Positions 1-8,987 are shown, numbered from the stretch's first letter. The stretch: DNA of 64,000 bases from Streptomyces sp. TLI_146 (GCF_002846415.1 NZ_PJMX01000001.1:434001-498000); one strand, 5' to 3'. Numbers and translations are program-made. The notes: generated by a model from the letters alone, not told the origin.

Positions 1-1806
1 CAGCAGTCGATGTTCATCGACACCAAGACGCGTAGCTATTCACGGCTGCCCATGATCTTCGCTGTGGTGTCGCTGTTCATCGGTTCGTTCCTCATCATCA
101 ACACATTCACCATGCTCATCACGCGGCGCTCCCGCGAGATCGCACTGCTCCGCGCGATCGGCGCCACCCGCCGCCAAGTGGTCCGCTCCGTGCTCGCCGA
201 GGCGGCCCTGGTCGGTCTGGTCGCCTCCGCGGCGGGGTTCGTCCTCGGGCTCGGCGTCGCCACCGTCCTGCCCGGCCTGCTCGGTACCGATGAGGATCTG
301 CTGCCCCGGGGCCCGCTGGTGATCGGGGCCGCCCCGGTGCTCGCCTCCCTCGCCGTCGGCGTCGGCGTCACGGTCCTGGCCGCCTGGCTGCCCACCCGGC
401 GCGCGGCCAGGATCGCCCCCGTCGAGGCGATGCGCACCGCCGAGCAGCCCGCCTCCACGGCGCTGTCCCGCCTACGGGGCGTCGTCGGCACGGCCGTGCT
501 CCTCGTCGGCGCGGGCCTGCTCTTCTCGCTCAACGACGCCAAGGACGCCAAGGACGCGAACCTGCAGACCGCGATGCTCGGCTGCGGCATCCTGGTGACC
601 GGTCTGATCGTGCTGGCGCCGCTGCTCGCGAGCCCGGTGATCCGTCTGTTCGGCCGGCTCACCGCCCGCCTCGGTGTCGTCGGCGACCTCGCGAAGGACA
701 ACGCCCTGCGCGATCCCCGCCGTACCGCGGCCACCGCCGCCGCCCTGATGATCAGCACCGCGCTGGTCTCCGGACTCGCCGTCATCGACCACTCCTCCAG
801 CCGGGCCCTGGACAGTCAGGCGGCTGCCGGTCTGAGCGCCGACTACGTCATCAGTACCCGCAACACCACCACCGCCATCGACACGGCCGCCCTCCGACGG
901 GTCGCCGACCTGCCCGGTGTGCGGACCGCTTCGGCCGTCGCGGACTCCACCATCTCCACCGGCGCCTTCGCCCGCCAAGTCTCCGGCGTCGACCCGAAGA
1001 CCGTGGGCAGCGTCATGAAACTGCACTTCACGAGCGGTTCCGCCACCGACATCGGACCGGGCCGGATCGCCGTCTCCACCGGCTTCGCCCAGGAGAACCG
1101 GATCAGCACCGGCCAACAGATCAAGGCGAGCATCGGCCCCGGCGAGGGCGACCGCGAAAAGCCGTACACCGTCGTCGGGATCTACCAGGACAACCCCACC
1201 GCGCAGGACGCTCTCGCCTACCGCGGCGACGTGCAACAGCACGGCTATCTGCGGAACTCCGTCCAGCGCATCCTGGTGGCCACCGACCACCACACCTCCT
1301 CCCCGGGTATGGAGAAGCGGTTGCGCGGCGCCGTCGACAACAGCCCCCTGCTGAAGGTCCAGACCCGCAGCCAGCTCGTCCAGGAACAGGCCGGTGTCGC
1401 CGGCGGCCTGATCACCATGGTCTTCGGACTGCTCGCCATCGGCGTGATCATCTCCGCACTCGGCATGGTCAACACACTCGCCATGTCGGTCGCCGAACGC
1501 ACCCGGGAGATCGGCGTGCTGCGCGCCATCGGCATGGACCGCACCGGCATCCGCCGCATGATCCGCGTCGAATCCCTCACGGTCGCCGCCTACGGCACGC
1601 TACTGGGCCTCACCGGCGGCCTGTTCGGAGCGTGGAAGGTCAGCGGACTGGCCAACGGAGCAATCCCCCAGTACGCCTTCAGCCTCCCGTGGGGCACCCT
1701 CGCCCTGGTCGTCGCCCTCTCCCTCGCCGTCGGCGCCGCCGCAGCCGCCCTCCCCGCACGCCGGGCCGCCGCACTGAGCCCCATGCAAGCCGTCAGCGAC
1801 TCCTGA
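1..1806 (+). CDS. FtsX/MacB-type ABC transporter permease, 5' end outside window
   Basis: The reading frame is open from base 1, so the N-terminus lies upstream; about 600 residues are visible. Two FtsX-type permease modules can be seen. The first has a membrane segment near residue 20 followed by the motif REIALLRAIGATRRQV, then two further hydrophobic helices. The second, near residues 470-600, contains the closely matching REIGVLRAIGMDRTGIRRM and ends in two more helices. Between them is an extracytoplasmic MacB_PCD-like domain (about residues 270-450). This repeated layout is usual for large actinobacterial FtsX-like permeases of about 850 residues, which work with a separate LolD/MacB-type ATPase, often encoded just upstream (outside this window). 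The substrate cannot be inferred. Confidence 0.9.
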   Translation, partial: QQSMFIDTKTRSYSRLPMIFAVVSLFIGSFLIINTFTMLITRRSREIALLRAIGATRRQVVRSVLAEAALVGLVASAAGFVLGLGVATVLPGLLGTDEDLLPRGPLVIGAAPVLASLAVGVGVTVLAAWLPTRRAARIAPVEAMRTAEQPASTALSRLRGVVGTAVLLVGAGLLFSLNDAKDAKDANLQTAMLGCGILVTGLIVLAPLLASPVIRLFGRLTARLGVVGDLAKDNALRDPRRTAATAAALMISTALVSGLAVIDHSSSRALDSQAAAGLSADYVISTRNTTTAIDTAALRRVADLPGVRTASAVADSTISTGAFARQVSGVDPKTVGSVMKLHFTSGSATDIGPGRIAVSTGFAQENRISTGQQIKASIGPGEGDREKPYTVVGIYQDNPTAQDALAYRGDVQQHGYLRNSVQRILVATDHHTSSPGMEKRLRGAVDNSPLLKVQTRSQLVQEQAGVAGGLITMVFGLLAIGVIISALGMVNTLAMSVAERTREIGVLRAIGMDRTGIRRMIRVESLTVAAYGTLLGLTGGLFGAWKVSGLANGAIPQYAFSLPWGTLALVVALSLAVGAAAAALPARRAAALSPMQAVSDS

Positions 1807-2025
1807 GGGAGGGCAAAGTGCCGCGCACGGCGGCGTCCTTGACGGCGACGGCAGGTCCGGTCAGCACGACGGGACGCGGGCGCTCGTCGGCGCGGGCGAA
1901 CTGGACGACGTCGTCGCGGCGGCCGAGGCTGATGTGGGTGAGGAGGTAACCGATCCGTACGGGGCCCCGGTTCGCTGCCCGTCAGCCGGGCCGCCAGGAC
2001 GTCGGCGAGGCCCTGCCAGAGGACG
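1806..2025 (-). pseudogene. Decayed C-terminal remnant of an NAD(P)/FAD oxidoreductase (NDH-2-like)
   Basis: On the minus strand one frame reads a plausible protein end, with IGYLLTHISLGRRDDVVQ followed by a stretch ending VKDAAVRGTLPS. This resembles the C-terminus of type II NADH dehydrogenase-like flavoproteins, where a CISLGRRD-type motif is common. The piece before it (LADVLAARLTGSEPG) continues only if one base near position 1970 is removed. No start codon, FAD-binding or NAD-binding domain is present upstream. I read this as a truncated, frameshifted remnant. The family assignment rests on pattern memory only. Confidence 0.4.
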
Positions 2026-2198
2026 TACAGGCACGTTCACCTTGGGGATGCACGCCCTTCTGAACTCGGTCTGGGAGGGCGTCCTCGGCTATTCGACGGC
2101 GTTCACGGCGATCAACGTGGAGTGGCCGAGTACATGCGCAGCGACCACCGCCACAACTCGGAACAGTGACTGTCAGTGGCGTCGGCTTGGATAGGCGT

Positions 2199-2878
2199 AT
2201 GACTGTTCATGACGTAGCCCGTGTGCTGCCGGACGTGGGTGTGCTGCGGGACCTGTGCCGCTCGATGGCCATGGTGGAGGCCGTGCTCAGCCCGGGCGGG
2301 GAGCGCCAGTACGCCTTCACCGCGGGCTGGTCGCAAGCCGAGGAGGCGGCCTCGATGCGTAACGGTACGGGCGACGAGTATGACATCGTCTTCGCTCCCG
2401 AGGGCGCCTACATCCGGGGGTTCGATCACGAGTCGCCGATGAGCCCCTACCACCGTGACGATGTGCCAGAGCCCTGGCCCGGCGTGGTGGACTGCGTTCC
2501 CGAAGAGTTGCGCCGCTTCGTGGACGAGCCGGCCTTCACAGACGAGGACGGCACCCCCGTCGTCACCGTGTGCCTGTGGCGCCTGAACGGAAGCAGCCAC
2601 TGGCAGACCGGGACGATCGACTTCCCACAAGGCCATCCGGACCCGGACGGCTCCGAGTGGCTGTTCCCCCTGCTCGTCGACCCAACGCCGGAAGGTTCGT
2701 GGAGTTCGCCGAGTACTACTACGAGACTCCCGTCGATCCGAATGCGGTGCGGCACGTCTATGACCTGCGGCCGCTCACCCGAGACATCGCTGAGCGCCTG
2801 AACGCGCAGGCGTCCCTCGCTGAAATCGCCCGGGCGGCCGCGGAGATCGGCTATCCCGTGGACGGCACGGTGGCCTGA
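2199..2878 (+). pseudogene. Hypothetical protein gene with apparent frameshift
   Basis: An ATG at 2199 opens a frame of acidic, protein-like sequence (YDIVFAPEGAYIRGFDHESP, then VVTVCLWRLNGSSHW). It stays convincing to about 2690, where it turns into low-quality Ser/Thr-rich sequence. At the same place another frame takes up coherent sequence (RFVEFAEYYYETPVDPNAV) and runs to a TGA at 2876-2878. One indel near 2685-2692 would restore a protein of about 225 residues. I do not recognise the family; its style resembles small cytosolic Streptomyces proteins of unknown role. A 10-bp inverted repeat follows directly. A sequencing error is the alternative to true mutation. Confidence 0.5.
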
Positions 2879-2881
2879 ACC

Positions 2882-2940
2882 CCCCGGTGGTGCGGGATCG
2901 GCACCGGTCAGGTCGGCCAGACCACCGGGGCAGATCAGGC
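2882..2940 (+). terminator. Possible hairpin terminator
   Basis: CCCCGGTGGT at 2882-2891 is mirrored by ACCACCGGGG at 2931-2940, a perfect 10-bp stem a few bases after the preceding stop codon. The loop is long (39 nt) and has no U-tract, so this is a moderate candidate. Confidence 0.35.
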
Positions 2941-3549
2941 CGATGACCCGCTGGTGTGCCTGCCCTTCTCTCCCCTCCCAGGATGCCGCTCACACCCAAC
3001 GGGGGGTTTTCTGCGCGCAGCGCCCCCTGCGCGTCTCTCGTCACGCGCGGGAGACGGTGTACGGCGCTTCGCCGTAGCGCGCTCCATCGCACGCAACCGT
3101 GTGCCCTGTCGTCTGTATGGCCAGATCTGGTCTGTCGGCGGACACTCCCCACACGCGCCGTACCGAGACAAGAGTGCTCCACAACTGGCTGTCTGCAGTA
3201 GTCCGGGCGTAGGTGGCCCGGCGCTCTGCTCCACCAATTGCGGTACGCGTCCTGGCTCGCGCGTACGACGCAGGAAGGGGCCCTTCGTACCGGGAGCCGT
3301 CAGTGGTGGACTCTGCCTTGTTGGCCTCCACGCGCGTGGTGATTGTCGCGGTTCCGACCGGGACGGTGTCAGTCGGCAACCGCGTCTGTCCGGCCGAGCG
3401 CGCACGTGCTGCTCGGGTGAGCGGAGTTGACCGAGGCCGGTTTCCGGCCGCACCCCTGACACGGTGTCAGGCACGGACGCGGCCACGACAACGGCCACGG
3501 CAAGGGCACACCTTCCGCATCATCCCCCCTTCGCGTCAGGAGGTCCGTC
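2941..3549. other. Intergenic stretch upstream of the beta-propeller gene
   Basis: I see no convincing gene in this 600-bp stretch; frames that stay open are Arg-rich and lack domains. It holds the inverted repeat at 3455-3471 and ends with a clear ribosome binding site (AGGAGG at about 3538-3543) for the gene at 3550. Confidence 0.5.
3455..3471. promoter_or_regulatory. Inverted repeat, possible operator
   Basis: CCTGACA-CGG-TGTCAGG is a perfect 7-bp inverted repeat with a 3-bp centre, lying about 80 bp before the ATG at 3550. Size and position fit a dimeric repressor site controlling the beta-propeller gene. The regulator is unknown. Confidence 0.35.
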
Positions 3550-5130
3550 ATGCGACAACTCGCCATGATGGCCAAGGCCGTGGCCGTGGCCGCGGTGATG
3601 GTTCTCAGCAGTGCACTGGCCCCTTCGGGAGCGGCGGTTTCGAGCAGCCCGGGATGCTCGGGCCCGATGGCGCCCGGGGGCGACTGGCCGATGTACGGGA
3701 AGGACTACGCCAACACGCGCACGCAGCAGGCCGAGAGAGGGCTGCCGCCGGCCAAGGCCGCCACCCTCGCACCGCGGTGGGTCTACGACACCGGCAACCC
3801 GTCACAGGTGGTGGGCTATGAGGATCTCGCCGGCACACCGGCCGTCGCACGAGGATGTGTGTACGTGGGTGACGCCGCCGGCGACGTGGCCGCCGTGAAC
3901 GCGGACACCGGCCGCCGGGTGTGGCGGACGCACATCGATCTGACCATCGCCGAGACCGGCGCCCGGGCAGGCGTCGTGGTCTCCACGATCGCCGTCGACG
4001 GGCAGCGGGCATTCGTGGCGGTGAACAAGTCCGGCGGCCCGTACGTACTGGCGCTGGACGCACAGACCGGGGAGCAGGTGTGGCAGAGCCCCCCGCTGGA
4101 CTCGCAGCCCGGCGCCTACACCCACGCCAGCCCGATCGTGTACCGGGGGGCCGTCGTCGTGGGCTTCTCCGGCCCGGAGGGAGTACCCACCGCCCAGGGT
4201 GGTTTCACCGTCCTTCGGGAGTCCGACGGCCAGCTCCTCAAACACACCTACACCATCCCGGCCGCCGACCAGCTGGCCGGTGATGCCGGCGGCGGAATCT
4301 GGAGTACTCCGGCCGTGGACACGGCGACCGGATACGCCTATGTCGGCACCGGCAACCCCTTCAGCAAGCAGCACGAGAACGAGCGGTCCAACGCCATCCT
4401 CAAGATCGACCTGATGCAGAGGAGGCCGACCTTCGGCACCATCATCGCCTCCTACAAGGGACTGATCGACCAGTACGTCCCCATCGTGCGCGACCTGGCG
4501 CGGCCGACCTGCATGCTGCTCCCGGAAAATCCCACGATCCCGCCCTTCCCGCCTTTCCTCCCCCCGTTCGAGGAAGCCCGCGACAGTGTGGGCTGTCTGC
4601 AACAGGACCTCGACTTCGGTGCGGCGCCCAACCTGATGCGCGGCCCGGACGGCACACTGCTCGTCGGTGAGCTGCAGAAATCGGGGGTCTACCACGTGGT
4701 CCGGGCGGACTCGATGGCGGCCGAGCGCCGGATCCTGCTCGGCGTCAGTTGCCTGGTGTGCAACGGTGCCTCCACCGCCTACGACCCTGTGGCCCGCCGG
4801 GTGTACGCCGATGTGTCCCCCGGCACGCTGATGGTCGCCTTCCCGCCCGACGCGAGCACGGCCACCTGGCTCTCGCCCGTCGGGGACGGCATCCACTACC
4901 AGCCGGTCGCCGCCGCGGACGGCGTCGTGTACACAGTCGACTCGATCGGCTTCCTCGACGCCTACGACGCACGCACCGGCCTTCAGATCCTCCGCCGGCC
5001 CCTGGCCGTCGACGGCGCGATCGACGCCGTCGCCGCGCTCGCCAGCAACGGGGTCTCCGTGGCCAACCACACCGTGTACGTGGCCGCGGGCAGCCGGATC
5101 ATCGCCTACCGGCCACTCGGCCTCCCGTAA
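3550..5130 (+). CDS. Secreted PQQ-type beta-propeller repeat protein
   Basis: The 526-residue product starts with a typical signal peptide (basic N-terminus, hydrophobic core at residues 8-28, then ALAPSGAAVSS). The mature part is a chain of PQQ/quinoprotein-like blades: DWPMYGKDYANTR near the start, LAGTPAVARGCVYVGDAAGD, VAAVNADTGRRVWR, then repeated units of the type VYVG-D-LDAxTG-W. This is the fold of BamB-like and PQQ-dependent dehydrogenase propellers. A proline-rich loop (PPFPPFLPPF) flanked by cysteines sits near residues 325-345. Cysteine pairs are scattered through the protein, in keeping with an extracellular location. AGGAGG ends 7 bases before the ATG. A strong hairpin follows the stop. 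Whether it binds PQQ and has dehydrogenase activity cannot be told; a structural or binding role is equally possible. Confidence 0.85.
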   Translation: MRQLAMMAKAVAVAAVMVLSSALAPSGAAVSSSPGCSGPMAPGGDWPMYGKDYANTRTQQAERGLPPAKAATLAPRWVYDTGNPSQVVGYEDLAGTPAVARGCVYVGDAAGDVAAVNADTGRRVWRTHIDLTIAETGARAGVVVSTIAVDGQRAFVAVNKSGGPYVLALDAQTGEQVWQSPPLDSQPGAYTHASPIVYRGAVVVGFSGPEGVPTAQGGFTVLRESDGQLLKHTYTIPAADQLAGDAGGGIWSTPAVDTATGYAYVGTGNPFSKQHENERSNAILKIDLMQRRPTFGTIIASYKGLIDQYVPIVRDLARPTCMLLPENPTIPPFPPFLPPFEEARDSVGCLQQDLDFGAAPNLMRGPDGTLLVGELQKSGVYHVVRADSMAAERRILLGVSCLVCNGASTAYDPVARRVYADVSPGTLMVAFPPDASTATWLSPVGDGIHYQPVAAADGVVYTVDSIGFLDAYDARTGLQILRRPLAVDGAIDAVAALASNGVSVANHTVYVAAGSRIIAYRPLGLP

Positions 5131-5258
5131 CTGCCTCCTGTAACGGCACGGCCTCTGTAACTGGGGCAGGCGAGGAGGAGTTCTGGTGCAAGCCATCGGA
5201 TGCGGCGACCGGCAAACCGGACCAGATGGTGCGCACGGCGCTGTCCCCGGTGAGGTGT

Positions 5259-5307
5259 GCGGGCTGGACGTCCCGGCCATGGTGGCTGGCCGGGACGTCC
5301 AGCCCGC
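5259..5307 (+). terminator. Long perfect hairpin terminator
   Basis: A perfect 21-bp inverted repeat (arms 5259-5279 and 5287-5307, 7-nt loop) lies about 130 bp after the beta-propeller gene. The arms include GGGCTGGACGTCCCGGCC. There is no U-tract, as is usual for Streptomyces terminators. Confidence 0.75.
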
Positions 5308-5339
5308 AGAGTGTCACGGGCAGCGGCGGACACAGTGGA

Positions 5340-5468
5340 TCAACGTGCGGTCATCAGTCGTGTCGGCAGGACGTCGGCACCGGGACCGCCGTAGATCCTC
5401 AGCCACACCCGACCTGTCTCGCCCGGCTTGAGCAGGCGGTCTTTCCCGTCCTGGGACTCCGTCAGCGA
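5340..5468 (-). pseudogene. Short C-terminal gene remnant
   Basis: On the minus strand a 40-residue stretch with good coding character (GKDRLLKPGETGRVWLRIYG, then ADVLPTRLMTAR and a stop) is cut off upstream by the hairpin at 5475-5510. No start codon with sensible sequence is available. It looks like the tail of a lost gene; the family is not recognised. Confidence 0.35.
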
Positions 5469-5474
5469 AGGGGG

Positions 5475-5510
5475 ATTGTTCGGCAGCCCGGTTCTGGGGT
5501 GCCGAACAAT
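5475..5510. terminator. Inverted repeat, terminator or operator
   Basis: ATTGTTCGGCA at 5475-5485 pairs perfectly with TGCCGAACAAT at 5500-5510, and inside it CCC pairs with GGG across a small loop. It could act as a bidirectional terminator or as an element end left by a rearrangement, since it abuts the gene remnant at 5340-5468. Confidence 0.45.
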
Positions 5511-5693
5511 CCTGATGTCGATGCGGGACGCGCACCGGGAAGCCCCGGGCCAGTTGTTCGTGTCACCACAGGCCGCGAGGCAGCGGTCAACGGCTGGGGC
5601 GTACCCGACCGGACCTGCCCGGAGCCGTGACGAGCGGATGCCACCACTGCTCGCCCGCGCCCGCACGCCCGCCGCAGACCTGCTCCCGCCCAC

Positions 5694-7424
5694 CTATTCC
5701 CGCGCCACCTTCCGCGCGGCACATAGCAGGCACAGGCCCTCCGCCGACGGCGAGGCGGTCAAGTCCCGGCAACTGGCGCACTGGTCCCGCATCACCCGGC
5801 CGTCGTACAGGCACACATCGACTTCGGCATCGGGCCGGGCGGCGATCGGGGTGTTGTTCAGAATAGAGTTGTGGCCGCAGTCGGCGCACCGTTCGGGTTC
5901 GTACGCCGGTGCCAACGGGGCGAGCTCCGAGGCCGCGTACTGGGTGGCGAAGCCGAACTCCCGGTCGCACAGGAGGCAATCGATCCTGTCGTCGCCCCCC
6001 AGTACGGCGAACTGGCCGCAGTACGGGCAGGGGACGACGGCCTCCTCGTGCGACAGCCACGCGATCGCACGCCGGCGCTCCTCGACGGCCTCGCGGATAC
6101 GCTCCGTGGCCGCGCGCACCCGCCTCACAGAACGCCGTACGCCACGCGCGTGCTGGCCGAAGACGTCCTGCGCCAGCTGCCCGAGGATGTCGGTCTCCAC
6201 CAAGGCGAGCGTCAGGTCGAGCACCGGAAGGGCCCGGCACCTGATCGCCGTCAAGCTGTCGCTGTCCTCGTCCGACGACAGCAGAACCCGGTTGCGTACG
6301 TGTGCGAAAGCCATCAGGTCGGCGCGCGCCGCCTCGATGTCCGTGTCGCACCAGCTGTCAGCGACCTCTGCCGCCTCGTGCAGCCCGAAGGGCTCGTACT
6401 CACCGCGCGTATGCCGGTTGCTGTCCCGCTCCCCGTTGCCGACGGGCCAGACGTCGCCCAACGGGCGCATGGCCATACGCCCTCGCAGGAGGGCTTCCGC
6501 CGCCGTGTGGAGATGGAGCACGGGGTACGCGACCTCGTCCCGGTCGGGTTCCCCGGCGAGGGCGACCGCAGCGTGCTCCAGCATGCGCAGCCCGTTGGCG
6601 ACCAGAGGGTACCGCCTGTTGACGAAGAGTGCCTCCTCTTCGGCCGTCGCATCCCAGAACCGGTCGATCTCGGTGACCATCCCCTCCACGCATGGCCGCA
6701 CCCGGGCCCTCAACTCCCCGCCCCAGCCCTCCCCGTTGCGACCGTCCCTGCTCCCCCTGTCCATGGCACGCTCCAGGACCGGACGGTGTTCCGGCGCGAG
6801 GTGCGCCAGGGCCCAGTCAGCCGCGGCGCTCTTCGACCGGACCTCGCCGGTGGCCAGAAGGCACCAGATGCGGGCCAGGCCCAGTAGGGCGCCGCGAGGA
6901 TCGCCGTCCAGACCAGCGACCAGACGCGTCACGCACGCCGCACTCGCCTCGACCACGTCCGCATGCGGCACCGGATCCAGGATCAGCTCCGGCCGGGGGC
7001 CGGTGAGAGGGCGGGCGCCCGACAGCGCCATCGTGACGTCGAGGGCCACGGCGGGCATCTCCCCCGGCCGCGTCTCCTCGCCCGCCTCGAACTGCGCGCG
7101 CAGCCCCTCGCCGTAGTGGAAGTCGCCGTTCGCCGGGTACCGCCAGGGGCGGATTTCGGACTGTACGACGACGGTGAGGCTGATCGGCCGCCGCGCCCCC
7201 TCGTCGGCCCCGTCCCTCAGATGCGTCCCGGAGATCGTGAGCAAACCGCGCAGCAGGGCCTGCCGTTCCTCGTCACGCAAGCTGCGCTGAGCGACGACGA
7301 GGACGTCCAGCTCACCGGCCGCCTGGAGGCCACCGGACACGGCGGAGCCGTGCAGGTAGCCACCAATGACCTCGGGACCCCATACGTCGTCGAGCAGCTC
7401 AACGAGCTCGGCAATCTGTTCCAT
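5694..7424 (-). CDS. Fusion of aminoglycoside-nucleotidyltransferase-like domain, HEPN-like domain and zinc ribbons
   Basis: From the ATG at 7424 (MEQIAELVELL, the usual start of ANT proteins; a GTG 36 bases earlier at 7460 is the alternative) the product is 576 residues, more than twice the length of an ANT(3'')/AadA enzyme. Residues 1-255 match the ANT layout: GSAVSGGLQAAGELDVLVV at 26-44 and VVVQSEIRPWRYP around 86-97. Two usual acidic positions differ: the SDID motif reads GELD (E38, D40) and the later LEVT motif reads ISLT (S82). Residues 265-450 are helical, with HTAAEALLRGRM and AHVRNRV, like HEPN/abortive-infection proteins, but no His follows the RN pair. Residues 466-568 carry 11 cysteines including CPYC, CLLC, CADC, CASC and CLLC, probably zinc ribbons. 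The frame is continuous, so the fusion seems real. It may be an MNT-HEPN type module or a silent resistance homologue; activity is uncertain. Confidence 0.75.
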   Translation of the reverse strand: MEQIAELVELLDDVWGPEVIGGYLHGSAVSGGLQAAGELDVLVVAQRSLRDEERQALLRGLLTISGTHLRDGADEGARRPISLTVVVQSEIRPWRYPANGDFHYGEGLRAQFEAGEETRPGEMPAVALDVTMALSGARPLTGPRPELILDPVPHADVVEASAACVTRLVAGLDGDPRGALLGLARIWCLLATGEVRSKSAAADWALAHLAPEHRPVLERAMDRGSRDGRNGEGWGGELRARVRPCVEGMVTEIDRFWDATAEEEALFVNRRYPLVANGLRMLEHAAVALAGEPDRDEVAYPVLHLHTAAEALLRGRMAMRPLGDVWPVGNGERDSNRHTRGEYEPFGLHEAAEVADSWCDTDIEAARADLMAFAHVRNRVLLSSDEDSDSLTAIRCRALPVLDLTLALVETDILGQLAQDVFGQHARGVRRSVRRVRAATERIREAVEERRRAIAWLSHEEAVVPCPYCGQFAVLGGDDRIDCLLCDREFGFATQYAASELAPLAPAYEPERCADCGHNSILNNTPIAARPDAEVDVCLYDGRVMRDQCASCRDLTASPSAEGLCLLCAARKVARE

Positions 7425-7460
7425 TTCCCCAGTGTCCACTGCCGAACAGGCCGGTCGCAC

Positions 7461-7865
7461 CAGAGTTTCCGCAGGTCGGACTGGCTAACTGGAGTGGGGG
7501 TGGCGCCGGGCCGATTGACCGCTACCGCTCTCGGCGAGACATACTGCCGACTTCCCCGAGTGATTTCCGGGCCTTTTCGTGCCTCTGACAGGCCCCAGCA
7601 TCCCGAATCCCCTGCATCCCCCAGCAATTGAGAACGGCTGCCCCCCTGCTGACCTGGCCTTAGGACGAACCTAGGACGACCGACGGACGCACGTTCCTAG
7701 CATCACCGCAGCGAGGCTCACCGAAGAGCGACCACTTCGGTCGGCGCACCTCCCAGCGGATGCAGCCAGGGCATCGCCAGCGTCAGTCGACGCTGCTTAC
7801 GTGCACGACGAGCGTGACGGCGTCACGACGGCCGCCACTATCGACACAAGGGGGAAACCAAACCC
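7461..7865. other. Divergent intergenic region
   Basis: This 400-bp stretch separates the minus-strand fusion gene from the plus-strand lectin gene and must hold both promoters. I cannot assign -35/-10 boxes with confidence. It contains the palindrome at 7813-7827 and the ribosome binding site AAGGGGGAAA just before 7866. Confidence 0.5.
7813..7827. promoter_or_regulatory. Palindrome upstream of lectin gene
   Basis: CGTGACG-G-CGTCACG is a perfect 7-bp inverted repeat about 40 bp before the lectin start codon. It may be a repressor site. No regulator gene is adjacent. Confidence 0.35.
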
Positions 7866-8435
7866 ATGCGCAAGCTCAACAAGGCCAAGCGCGCCATCGC
7901 CATGACCGCCGCGACGCTCGCGGCCGCCCTCGGCGCCACCCTCACAGCCTCGGGAAGCGCCAGCGCGACCATCGGCTGCACCGGCGGCGACGGCTGCAGC
8001 CACCAGACCACCATCTACATGGATGGCAGGGCGTACTCGCCCACCCATGAGTGGTGGGGGCCGTTCACGGTGCTCAAGATGCAGAGCGACGGCAATCTCG
8101 TGCTGTACTGCCAGGGGAAGGGGAGCAGCAAGGCCGTCTGGGCCACGGGCACCGCCTACCACCGCGCCTACCCGTACGTCCTGTTCGAGGGCGGGGCCGG
8201 CGGCGGGAGCATGGTCGTCTACGACTCCGTCCTGATCAACACACCCAACGGTTCCTACTTTCAGAACCAGGCCGAGTGGTCCTCGCTCACCAAGCCGCCC
8301 ACCCACAGCACGAGCGGCACCAGGGCCATCGTCCAGGCCGACGGCAACTTCGTGATCTACGACGCCAACGGCAACGCCCTCTGGCACTCGAACACGTACC
8401 ACGCCTGCCCCGGCACCGAGGGCTACTGGGGCTGA
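7866..8435 (+). CDS. Secreted bulb-type (mannose-binding) lectin-like protein
   Basis: The 189-residue product has a signal peptide (MRKLNKAKRAIAMTAATLAA core, cleavage likely after ASGSASA near residue 35). The mature domain is a B_lectin beta-prism: two copies of the mannose-binding signature QxDxNxVxY are intact, QSDGNLVLY at 73-81 and QADGNFVIY at 157-165, and a third blade reads MVVYDS without the full signature. Cysteines occur as a CTGGDGC pair near the N-terminus, singly after LVLY, and near the C-terminus, suggesting disulfides. The ATG follows AAGGGGGAAACCAAACCC. The next gene also encodes a small secreted protein and may be co-transcribed (114 bp gap). Extracellular carbohydrate binding is likely; the ligand is unknown. 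Confidence 0.85.
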   Translation: MRKLNKAKRAIAMTAATLAAALGATLTASGSASATIGCTGGDGCSHQTTIYMDGRAYSPTHEWWGPFTVLKMQSDGNLVLYCQGKGSSKAVWATGTAYHRAYPYVLFEGGAGGGSMVVYDSVLINTPNGSYFQNQAEWSSLTKPPTHSTSGTRAIVQADGNFVIYDANGNALWHSNTYHACPGTEGYWG

Positions 8436-8549
8436 GGAAGCCGAACGAGGCGCGGCGGGAGGACCCGTCGCGCCACCAGCCTTGATCGCCGTACATCAGC
8501 GAGCTCATGCACCAACTCCCACACCCACCCCGCAGGAAGGCATCCCGTA

Positions 8550-8987
8550 ATGCGGATCGGACGCGCACTCACCGGCGCCAGCGCCGCTGCGGCCCTCGCC
8601 GCCGCAACCCTCATCAGCCTCAGCCCCTCCGCGCAAGCGGCCGGCGGAACATGCACGCCCCTCACGCGCCTCGCGTACGGCTGGACCGTCCAGGAATGCG
8701 TCGAGACCACCGGCTACCGGGGCTACACCAACCAGACGGTCACCGACAGTGGTGCGTCGACCGACGTGCGGTTCTACGACGAACTATGGAGCGACTGCAC
8801 CGGCGCCTGGAGCGTCGTCGCATCCAACTACCGCACCGGCGGAATCCATGCCGTCCCCAAGCAGGGCCCCTTCCACGCCAGCGACTCGTGGTCCTGCACC
8901 CACAACGCGCACTACAAGGCCCACGCATACGAGACCGAGTCCGGCCGCGTGGTCGGCGAAGTGTGGACGGGCATCATCTCGACCTGA
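8550..8987 (+). CDS. Small secreted protein of unknown function
   Basis: The 145-residue product carries a clear signal peptide (MRIGRALTGASAAAALAAAT, cleavage near AQA-AGG at about residue 31). The mature part of about 114 residues is rich in Thr, Ser, Tyr and Trp and holds four cysteines (CTPL, ECVET, DCTG, SCTH) likely forming two disulfides. No catalytic motif is recognised. GGAAGG precedes the ATG. It follows the lectin gene and is closed by two hairpins, so the pair may form one transcript. Confidence 0.7.
   Translation: MRIGRALTGASAAAALAAATLISLSPSAQAAGGTCTPLTRLAYGWTVQECVETTGYRGYTNQTVTDSGASTDVRFYDELWSDCTGAWSVVASNYRTGGIHAVPKQGPFHASDSWSCTHNAHYKAHAYETESGRVVGEVWTGIIST

Noticed and set aside
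3802..5280. Minus-strand frame of nearly 500 codons opposite the beta-propeller gene
   Set aside because: No motifs, and the plus-strand protein has a signal peptide, repeats and a good ribosome binding site.
5428..7116. Plus-strand frame of over 550 codons opposite the nucleotidyltransferase fusion
   Set aside because: Ser/Arg/Pro-rich shadow; the minus strand carries recognisable domains throughout.
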